Assembly (NCBI GenBank): GCA_030512335.1 | Contig: JAULSU010000006.1 | Span: forward strand, 1,364,001-1,428,000 | Length of the DNA: 64,000 nt | Direction: 5' to 3' | Origin: Immersiella caudata | Taxonomy: Eukaryota; Ascomycota; Sordariomycetes; Sordariales; Lasiosphaeriaceae | Part shown: one piece after another, positions 56,147 through 64,000 of the stretch | Layout: the number at the start of each line of letters is the position of its first letter | Numbering within the stretch: the stretch's first letter is position 1 | Program-made: the position numbers and the translations under genes | Notes under the pieces: model-generated | Seen by the model: only the letters and a program-made list of their open reading frames with translations | Databases searched by the model: none | Told to the model about the DNA's origin: nothing

Positions 56147-57586
56147 ATGCGGTCCCCGCTCTCGGCCGCGACGCTCTTGTCGCCCCTTTTCGCGTTGCGA
56201 TCCGCGCTCGCCGAGCCAGTCCAGTACTGTCGGCCCGGGTTCAACCAAGGCGAGGCCGACTTCTGCATCGGAATTTCCAGAACCGTCAACGCATCCACCA
56301 AAGCCACAGATGTCTTCTTCTCGATGACGGTAAGCCGGTCCTCCGCCCACGGGTGGACCGCGATCGGCACTGGCGCCGAGATGGCCGGGTCCACAATGTT
56401 CATCGTCTACGGCGATCCAATCTCCGGCTCCGACCCCGTCCTCAGCATCCGCACGATCGACGGCCACCACCAACCCAAGGCGCTCGATCTGTCCACCCTC
56501 CCAGGCCTCCGCGTCGTCCGTTCCAAATGGCAGAAGCTCCCCGTGGCCGCACTCGGGCCCCGCCACGAAGATGAACCCAACTACCCGATCGTCCCGACTA
56601 GTCCAGCATCCCACATCGCCGACATAGCTCTTGCGTGCTACGGCTGTCCCCTCCAGGCCTGGAAGCTCGACATCAACTCCAAATCGCAACCCTTCATCTG
56701 GGCCTGGAACGACCGCCAAGAATTTGACTCGTACTCGGTCGACGCCCACCTCGCCATGCATCGGCATCATGCCGGAAGCGGCGGCTTCGGTAGCTTCTAC
56801 GTCGACATGCCGCAGACGCTCTCGGATTCCCCGGAACCGCCGGCGATCCGCCAGGGCGCTGCGAACTTTGGAACGAGTGATCCCCCCACCGGCTTCAGCG
56901 GCTTCCTTATCTCCTTGCGCGCTCGGCCGCTCCCAAAGGCGCATGGCTTCCTCATGGGGGTTGCCTTCATTGTGCTATTCCCGCTTGGTGTGGTGTTGAT
57001 GCGTACGCCATCAGGGAATCCGTTCAAAAGGCATTGGATGGTGCAGGCTGCGGCCACGGGCTTGACTTGGTTGGGCGCGGTTGCGGGAGCCGTGATGACG
57101 GGGGGACGAGCACCGCGGACGTTCCACCAGTGGATTGGGGCCATGATTGCGTTGACGCTAGGGGCCCAGGTTGTGCTGGGATGGAGGCATCATATGGTCT
57201 TCTTGCGAGTCAGGCATCGGACATGGGTGTCGCATGCGCATATCTGGATCGGACGGGCGGTGCTCGGTGCAGGGTGGGTCAACGTGTTGACGGGCTTGGT
57301 GATGTCTGGCTACGGCAGCTTCGGCATCGCAGTGATCGGGGGCTTGGTGGTGGTCGAGGCGGTCGGTGTTGGGCTCTGGGTTTGGGTTGCGCAGCAGCGA
57401 GCCAAGGGGAAGACTGCCCCGGGGCAGACGGAAGCGCATGCGTTGATGGCGACCGGTAGCGAAGGAACAGAGGACTACTTTGCGATCGATATGAGCGACG
57501 ACGAGTTCGATACTGATGTGGAGGATGACAAAGGGCGGCGGAGCGGGCCAAAGCGGAGCGTGGAGCTGAGGGAGAGGAAAGCTTGA
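56147..57586 (+). CDS. DOMON plus cytochrome b561 membrane protein, 479 aa
   Basis: The start was set at the ATG at 56147 because it opens a signal peptide (LSAATLLSPLFALRSALA). Residues about 25-230 form a cellobiose-dehydrogenase-type cytochrome DOMON domain, with DVFFSMTVSRSSAHGWTAIG and the MAGSTMFIVYG Met-containing strand expected to ligate haem. A run of hydrophobic helices follows (LMGVAFIVLFPLGVVLM, VQAAATGLTWLGAVAGAVM, FHQWIGAMIALTLGAQVVLG, RAVLGAGWVNVLTGLVMSG, GIAVIGGLVVVEAVGVGLWV), a cytochrome b561 core with conserved His residues. Such proteins pass electrons across membranes to extracellular acceptors. The cytosolic tail is acidic then basic. Intronless and intact. Confidence 0.88.
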   Translation: MRSPLSAATLLSPLFALRSALAEPVQYCRPGFNQGEADFCIGISRTVNASTKATDVFFSMTVSRSSAHGWTAIGTGAEMAGSTMFIVYGDPISGSDPVLSIRTIDGHHQPKALDLSTLPGLRVVRSKWQKLPVAALGPRHEDEPNYPIVPTSPASHIADIALACYGCPLQAWKLDINSKSQPFIWAWNDRQEFDSYSVDAHLAMHRHHAGSGGFGSFYVDMPQTLSDSPEPPAIRQGAANFGTSDPPTGFSGFLISLRARPLPKAHGFLMGVAFIVLFPLGVVLMRTPSGNPFKRHWMVQAAATGLTWLGAVAGAVMTGGRAPRTFHQWIGAMIALTLGAQVVLGWRHHMVFLRVRHRTWVSHAHIWIGRAVLGAGWVNVLTGLVMSGYGSFGIAVIGGLVVVEAVGVGLWVWVAQQRAKGKTAPGQTEAHALMATGSEGTEDYFAIDMSDDEFDTDVEDDKGRRSGPKRSVELRERKA

Positions 57587-58334
57587 GGACGGCAACCTGC
57601 AACCTGTCTTGTTTTTTTGTGGCATTGGCTCGGAGTCTGGGATACAGGGATTGGATGGCTTTTCCAGCGAGCAACAAGAAACATCTTCTCTATTTGTGGG
57701 TGCTGATACTTTTGTGCGGGAAAAAAATCAGCTTGTAATTAACTTCCATTCCGGGTGCAAAGAGGGCAAGAACAGCCTCAGGGCTGGGCGATGACTTGCC
57801 AACTCAGGACTCGCACCCAACCCTGAGTGAATCCGAGCGGATGAACAGTATTGAGGTTCTCGTCTCACTCAAATGCAGTCAAACTGATTTGCCTGGGCTG
57901 ACTGTGAGTGGGTTGATTGCTCGGTTGCCGAAATCGGGGCTGTGCTGGTCAGCCATGGTCGCTTCGCCATTGGCCATCCCTCCGCGTCCCACGGGGTCGG
58001 CCGCACCAGCCATTGGCGCAGCACCTGCCTGCAGTGAACAGGCGCCCTCAACTGCACTGCATTATTTGGGGTCAAGTGGCATTGTCTAGTGATGTGAATA
58101 AAGGCAGGAATAAAGCCCATGGTTGTGACAGAGAGTGTCACAACACCACACCTTTACTTTGATCCCGTCGCTGCTTCTTGCAGGGCACAAAGCGTTTAAG
58201 GGCAGTTTTTGCTACTTTTTGGGCCTGCGTTGTTGCACCACTCTCTGCACGCTCCTCGCATCCGCAACCAAAGTCCAAATCTTCCACTCGCCCGCATTCG
58301 GATCAGAGTCCAAAACATCACGATACGATCCATC
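57587..58334. other. Intergenic, no gene seen
   Basis: About 750 bp between the DOMON-b561 gene and the NACHT-ankyrin pseudogene. A pyrimidine-rich leader-like stretch at about 58140-58330 precedes the latter. No gene recognised. Confidence 0.4.
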
Positions 58335-61278
58335 ATGTGGCCCTTCAGCGCCAAAACCAAAGCTGCCCGTCTCGAGCGAAAAATAAAGCAGCTTGAGGAA
58401 CTCGCTATACAAGAAGAACGACGGCTTGACATGCTCTACATCACTGGTGGCACCGCAGTGCCAGGGACGTTACCACTGGATGCGCCCCCCAACGGCTGCA
58501 AACAGCGAGGGGCCGTGTGAAAGTCGGCAGTCTCATGCTTGAGGCATGGGCTGGGTAGCCAATACAGCCATCATGGCCATAGAACTTCCACTCGTCGAGG
58601 CATCCGCAGGGTTCCGTCACCTCACCTACCCAGGGCGCAATATCAGGTAGATACTCTGAGGGGGATAATAGAATCCGCGCCATCAATGAAGTCGGAACGG
58701 GAGCCTGTCTTCCATATCACAGACTTCTCCTACTTTATCCTTGACGCGTTCAAGTTATGAAATTGACGCAATTTCTTGAAACCCAATGAGCTCCATTCTC
58801 GGTGCATTATCACCCCACCAGCGTCGCTGCGCTGCTGAGGCGCTCGCAGCCGGCGACTCGCAACTATTGGTCAATTTCTCCAAGTGGCTACAGAATGGCT
58901 CTGGGCTCTTCTGGATCCATGGCAAGCCCGGCTCTGGGAAGTCAACACTCATGAAGTTCATCTTCCAGAGCCCCCAAACTTGGCATCTGATGCACAACTG
59001 GCAGGAGAATTCCCTTGAGATATCTGCCGCATTCTTCTTCCATTATCGTGGTTCGACGATTCAGAAATCCTTCAAAGGTTTGCTCCGCGGCCTTATTGTC
59101 CAAGTTATTGAACCTCTGCAGGATTCTTTTCGCCGGAGGTACCAAAAGGCTGCTCAGACTTCCAAGCTGCGAGAGAGCGCAAACAGTCCACCATAACACA
59201 GGAGTTTCTTCGAAATAGCATTGAGCCAATCAAGTGGCTCTTGGTCAAGATTTCGAGACACTTCAAGGAGCAAATCGCCACCCCAGAGACAACATTCCTT
59301 AGCAAAATGGTTGCACTATTCCGGAGCGAGGACGGCCGAGGGGTCTGTAAGCTCGAGAAAATCTTACGCTACGTGCTGGACCAAGGCTCTATCAAGATCA
59401 ATCTCGTACTTTTTTGGACGCCCTGAATGAGTTTGATGGCCACTCCGACATGATAGGGCGGTTTTTAAAGAGTCTTTTCAGCGGTTCTTCGGCTGCCAAA
59501 ACCAGGGTGAAGGTCTGTTTATCGAGTCGGCCTTGGGAGTCGTTCGAGGTCCAGTTCTCTTGCTACCCCGGCTTTCGCCCTCGAAGATTACACAAAGACC
59601 GACGTCGAGGCATACGTGGCTGGAACGCTCGCTGCGCCGTCAGCTATCAACCAAGCCGTCCTAAGACTTGCCCCAATCATTATTCAAAGGGCCAACGGTG
59701 TGTTTCTCTGGGTCAAGCTTGCCATCAGGATTCTTCTTCATGAAAGCGCATCGGCGCCCCCAGGGCCAAATCAATCGACGGCCTTGGAAAAGAAACTCGA
59801 AGGACTCCCTGGGGATCTGTTCGAATTTTACAGACTAATTATCGAGAGAATTAGTGCACTGAACCGCCGTCGCACGTTTGCTTTATTAGAGGTTCTTATC
59901 CGCCACAATGGGCCTCCTCCCGCAGCTAAGATGATCCGAGACGCTACTCTCGTTGCAGACTGCGCTACTCTCGATGAAGCTATCCAGTTACTGGACTCTA
60001 GGCTCTCTACACAGGACGAATATGATGATAAGGTCAGGAGCGACATTCACAACTGGGCCGGGGGTTTAGCAGAGATCAAAGTTCAGGACGGCAACCGTCG
60101 ACTGCAGCTTATGCATCAGACGGTTTTAGAGTTTGTCGTGGGTAATTCCACCTGAAGTACCTGGTTGCGAAGCGAGTCCTCGAGGTTTCAAATTCGCCAA
60201 CTCAGGTGGCCCAGCTCCCAGAGGAGACCCAAAGATAATCGCTTACCACGCCGAGCAATCCGAGCTCACAACAGGCAAGAGCCATCTGGGATTTTTATCC
60301 AACGCACCACACGGCAAGCTCTGCCTCTTCAGAGGTTACATCCCAGACCAGCCATGGAGCCAGGACTTCAACTTTTTGTCCTTTGCGGCTTCGTTCGGCC
60401 TCTCTCTCTGCATTCGAGACTGGATAGAGAGCTACCACGGGCAACCCATTAAGCTCTTTGACTCCCGAACACCTATTTTACCGCTCCTGAGTTATCTCAT
60501 CTTCTACCCTTTGACCGGAGAGTTCCACGAGAGGTACTTGACTTCGGCTTGCCTGCTACTCGAGAGTGGCTTCAAAATAGCGAGAGACCCGGATTTCTTC
60601 CCCATGGTGCTTGCAAATTTGTGGATGATCAGGTCCCAAAATGAGGCCACGACCGAAGCCCTCCGGCCAGTGGCCGTCAATGTCAGAAGTAGTTATTCGG
60701 ATCACCCATCATCGAGCCCATGCTTGTTGAATCCACCGGCAATGCTAGGCATTCCATCATCAACCCTGCATTCGTTGGCGGTATGGGCACTTCAGCATGG
60801 GCAGGACCCGAATATTACCATCTCCGCTTTCCTTGGAACCTCAACCCTCCACGAATGCCGGCCGCTGCACATGGCAACACCATGCCTCGCTCTGGAGCTG
60901 CTCCAACATGGCGCAGACCCTAGGTTGAGAGACTCGAAAGGCCGTCTTTCCCTTTCATGGGTTTTGGAACACCCCTTCGAGCTGTCCAAGGACTCGAGAC
61001 TCAATTGCGAGCAAAGGTATGAAATGTGCCGAATACTCATTGACGCTGGTGGCGCAGTTGAGAACTTGCACGTCTCGAGCGCGGCTCTTGAGAGCTCCGT
61101 CGCTGAGTTTGAGAGAGAAGGCTTCGACACCACTATTTTTCACGAATTATCCTCACTCGCAGCTGACCATGCACGGGACCGAGCTGCTACGTCAGCAAGT
61201 TCTACTCGGTCAGGTGAGAAAGAGGCTGGCACACAGTGGTACAACTGGCTTGGGCTTCGACGGAGAGAACCGGGGTGA
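58335..61278 (+). pseudogene. NACHT-ankyrin STAND receptor pseudogene
   Basis: Starting at MWPFSAKTKAARLERKIKQL (58335), pieces in changing frames make a typical fungal NACHT-ankyrin protein. At 58786-59196 lies FSKWLQNGSGLFWIHGKPGS with Walker A GKPGSGKSTLMKF. After a stop, VKISRHFKEQIATPETTFLS runs to NLVLF, where a T6 run at about 59408-59413 shifts the frame before the Walker B DALNEFDG. Another frame change near 59580 leads to NGVFLWVKLAIRILL and MHQTVLEFVVG. The 3' part (60133-61278) carries ankyrin-like PLHMATPCLALELLQHGADP and a long helical tail. At least four frame breaks make it non-functional unless several introns were missed; the breaks fall inside motifs, which argues against introns. 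Confidence 0.75.
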
Positions 61279-62024
61279 TTCACGCATCGAATGGTTTCTT
61301 TTTGGTTGAAGATTCCACGTAAAGCGGTTAAATTGCGTTGTATTTTGTCGTGCTTTTCTAAATAACCTGAATGTATACCCTGGGAGAGGGGAAATGATGG
61401 AACTAACGTGGCGGTCCACGGCGAGTTGCGAGGAGACCACACCCTGGGTCGGTTGCTTATTTGGCAAACATTACGGAAAAGTCTTCCCCTCACCTAGAGC
61501 AACGTGCAAATTGCAAAATCGCTTCTAACCAACCCCCCTTGGAAAGGGGGTAGCTGTTCAGCCCTAACCCCCAGCAAGCCCAGAGTCTGACCTGGAGCGC
61601 CTGTGACAGACCCACCGTGTCAACCATCAAGAGCCGACAATTCAGCAATTGTTATGAAAGGCCGCGGCAACAACTCATCAACCAACCCCTAGACTTCCTC
61701 CGACCAAATGATCCCGAAAACGGCAAGCGTAAGATCCTTCCCAATGAAGAAACTCTTAACCTCTCCACTATTTACAGACCTACTGGTTGCCTATACCACC
61801 TGCAAGGCTTCACATGATTGGTCAGGTCGGACCATCTTGTTTTCTCTCTCAACAGGAAATGCCAACACAAATCGGTAGCTGCGCCGTATTGGGTCCGGTT
61901 TCGCGCTCGGTAGTCGTCTAGCGCGTCTTAAAACTGGGTATGAGCGGATGACGGTACCTTTGCAAGTGGAAACTGTTGACATCGCAGCGCATTCCGCCCA
62001 CGGGCACGCTGAAGCTAATTTGCC
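61279..62024. other. Intergenic, no gene seen
   Basis: About 750 bp with no supported gene, between the NACHT-ankyrin pseudogene and the relic of a small Cys-containing protein. Confidence 0.4.
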
Positions 62025-62340
62025 ATGATGGGCAAGTTATGTGCCTTGCATGGCCGACATCGAATGCTACTCCAGCGGTCCCGAGTTCTCCAGCCGTGGC
62101 CAAGCCCGAGGCTGGTTGGACCACGCCTGCAGAGGAAACGGCGGCATGTTTACCGGAAATTTTGCCTCGTGCGGACACAAGGCCATGTGCCCGATCCAAG
62201 ACGGAGGCATCGGTGTGCTTTTCACACCTGATAACATCGAGTCGCCCGTGCGCGATATGTACAGCAACTTTTGTGTTAGTTCCATGACTGCTATCATTGA
62301 TAATTGCAATCGTGGCGGGGAGGATAATCGCAAAGGGTGA
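62025..62340 (+). pseudogene. Relic of a small cysteine-containing secreted-type protein
   Basis: One frame (from the in-frame Met at 62041) reads ADIECYSSGPEFSSRGQARG, then WLDHACRGNGGMFTGNFASC, further cysteines, SSMTAIIDNCNRGGED and a stop at 62340. The W-[LI]-D-x-x-C-x-G-N-x-G-x-F-x-G-x-F pattern matches, from memory, a broad family of small fungal secreted proteins. No signal peptide or start codon precedes it in frame: a TGA lies about 20 nt before the first conserved residues. A neighbouring frame over the first 60 nt (LICHDGQVMCLAW) may be the displaced continuation. I therefore read it as a broken copy. Confidence 0.45.
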
Positions 62341-62666
62341 TTTGTTTGGCGAGTTTAAGGCTTCATTTGAGTCATTTATGGGTGGTTGGGCTAATGCGGG
62401 AGGTGAAGTGTTGATCCTGGCGACTGCTAGGCGCATCCTGGCTTGCTCGTGGGGCCTGGCTGGATACACACCAGAACTTTGGTGGAGAGGGCGATGTCAT
62501 TGGTGTGCTGCGAGAAAACTTGGGAAAACAAGAAGAATGTTGCAACGAGCGACTGTCCAGGTGTCGTGTCTAGGGTAGCCCACGTGTCCTTCATGGGTTT
62601 TGACTCAAAAGCTAGATAGTTCGTGACACCTGGGTGCCGTCACTCTGTAATACGACTCAACGTGCT
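62341..62666. other. Intergenic, no gene seen
   Basis: About 325 bp of 3' flank between two convergent units. Nothing recognised. Confidence 0.4.
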
Positions 62667-64000
62667 TTAGTCCTCGTCGCGCATTCCGTATAGCCCTCCC
62701 ACTTCCATAAGACCTTTCCTTCCAAAGTTTTCCAGCTCGTTCTTGTTGACCGCACTCAGTGTGACGGGCCGAACCTTTGTCATGGCCTGGTCAAAGTGTG
62801 CCATCGTCAGTGTTCGGATGTCCGTGTCCTCGGTCTGCTCGTCTACTGCAAGTGTGGCAGCAGTGACACACAGGTTCTTGAGATCCGAGCCTGTGTACCT
62901 GTCGGTGATCTTTGCCAGGTATTGGATCGTCAGGCCCGGCTCTAACCGCTCGGCTCGAAGGAGAAGCCCGAAGATGCCTTGCCTCGCCGCAAAGTCGGGG
63001 ACGCCAATTTCGATGTGAACAGGTGCGCGACGTAGAACGGCTGGGTCGAGGTCAAATGGTCGATTCGTCGCAAGGAGTACAAATGGCGAGTCTCGATCGC
63101 TGGCGAGACCGTCCCAACACATGAGAAACTGGTTGAGCATAGCTCGCAAATGTCGCTTTTCGCCCGCTTTCCGGGAGCCCAGCATGGCGTCAGCCTCGTC
63201 GACGAAGATGATGCACGGTTTCAGTTTCCTGCCGAAGGAGAAAAGCGCCTTGATCACCTTTTCGTCCTCGCCGTGGCATTTTTGCCAGAGCTCAGCCGGG
63301 GAAACGGCCAGCATGTTGCAACCAGACTGCTTGGCAAGCCCTTTTGCTAGAAGTGACTTTCCGGTGCCTGGCGGGCCCCAGAGAATGGCGCCAGTGACAC
63401 GGTTCCCCTGTAGAACGCCATGATTGAACGCCTTGTGCCGTTCCAGCGACCGCTTTGTTACTCTCTCCAACTCTCGCGTGATGGAATCCTTGATGAACAT
63501 GTTTTCGTAGTTCGGGGGGATGGTATCTGCAATGAGCGTCAGCCATCATCTCATCATTGGGGGTTTGCTGAGATAAAATACCAATGTTCACGATACACTC
63601 CAACAGCATGTGCTCGTACCGGTTGGCAACAAGAGCCTTCCACTTCCACATCTTTCTGGCATGCTCCCGCGGTCGGCGAACCCCGCCCTGGGACGCCTGC
63701 GAGTCAAGATCGGTGTCGTAGGCCTCGCCTTCATCATCCCTGGCGCCCTTGTTATCCTTGTCTGAATCGGATCCGTAGGCTCCCCCGCCCCTGCGCCAGC
63801 TTCGAGAAGCCGCGTATTGGGAGCGCTTCGCCTTGAAACGCAAGGAAGCCTCTGAGTATGCATCGTCGACATTGACTTGGATCCCCAGATGCAATTCGTC
63901 CTTGTTGGCATCCTCGTTGTTTTGCGACGTGCTCGCTCTGCGGATATCTTCGAAGGTGCGCGGCGGCGCATTCTTGGTCTCGTCTACTGGACGCGGTGTG
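62667..64000 (-). CDS. AAA ATPase (ATAD1/Msp1-like), 5' end outside window
   Basis: Exon A (64000-63582, running off the right edge) and exon B (63526-62667) are joined by a 55-nt phase-1 intron (GTATTT...CATTGCAG). The visible 426 residues end with one AAA module: IPPNYENMFIKDSITRELER, Walker A LWGPPGTGKSLLAKGL, Walker B CIIFVDEADAMLG, sensor-1 LLATNRPFDLDPA, Arg-finger region LRRAPVH and the sensor-2 block TDRYTGSDLKNLC. It ends GLYGMRDED. The upstream part is charged and probably disordered (GSDSDKDNKGARDDEGEAYD). The AAA core is closest, from memory, to the fungal proteins annotated as mitochondrial or ATAD1-like AAA ATPases. These remove or remodel membrane-bound proteins; this member's substrate is unknown. 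The start codon is not in the window. Confidence 0.88.

Overview
The window looks like nuclear DNA of a filamentous ascomycete, most likely a sordariomycete. Intact genes are split by short GT-AG introns, most of them about 47-67 nt. Gene families are typical of that group: HET-domain proteins, NB-ARC and NACHT STAND receptors (NLR-like), 2EXR proteins, a CmcJ-type oxidoreductase and a DOMON-cytochrome b561 protein. Several duplicated or decayed genes carry C:G-to-T:A changes of the kind left by RIP. No ribosomal RNA, CRISPR or complete transposon was seen. All splice sites were read by eye.

Layout. 1-5.3 kb: a partial gene divergent from a C2H2-NB-ARC-TPR receptor. 5.6-10.8 kb: small genes and an intact CmcJ-family gene, with a mutated copy of its first exon 2.2 kb away joined to an ankyrin relic. 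11.2-17 kb: an MFS transporter, a HET-domain gene and a dead fructosamine-kinase-like gene. 17.4-25.6 kb: a lipase-NACHT receptor, a HeLo-like plus DUF7580-like gene, and divergent to it a second HeLo-like gene with an in-frame stop. 26.8-29.6 kb: a zinc-finger-like protein and a hypothetical protein. 29.6-39.3 kb: nearly gene-free, with one small Arg-rich ORF.

39.3-45.8 kb holds the most unusual feature. Four same-strand two-exon genes of 108-117 codons share a first exon of 44 or 47 nt, one phase-2 intron position, a Ser/Thr/Pro-rich middle and a conserved C-terminal motif. I do not recognise the family.

46-64 kb: a membrane-anchored HET protein, a small secreted-type protein broken near homopolymers, an aspartic-protease-like protein lacking one catalytic Asp, two unrecognised decayed genes, two tandem 2EXR genes, a DOMON-b561 protein, a NACHT-ankyrin pseudogene, a relic of a small Cys-containing protein and the 3' part of an AAA ATPase gene.

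How it fits together: the recurring theme is fungal non-self recognition and regulated cell death (two HET genes, two intact STAND receptors, one dead one, two HeLo-like proteins) on a background of duplication and decay, which suggests an accessory, fast-evolving region. This grouping is inferred from domain content and proximity.
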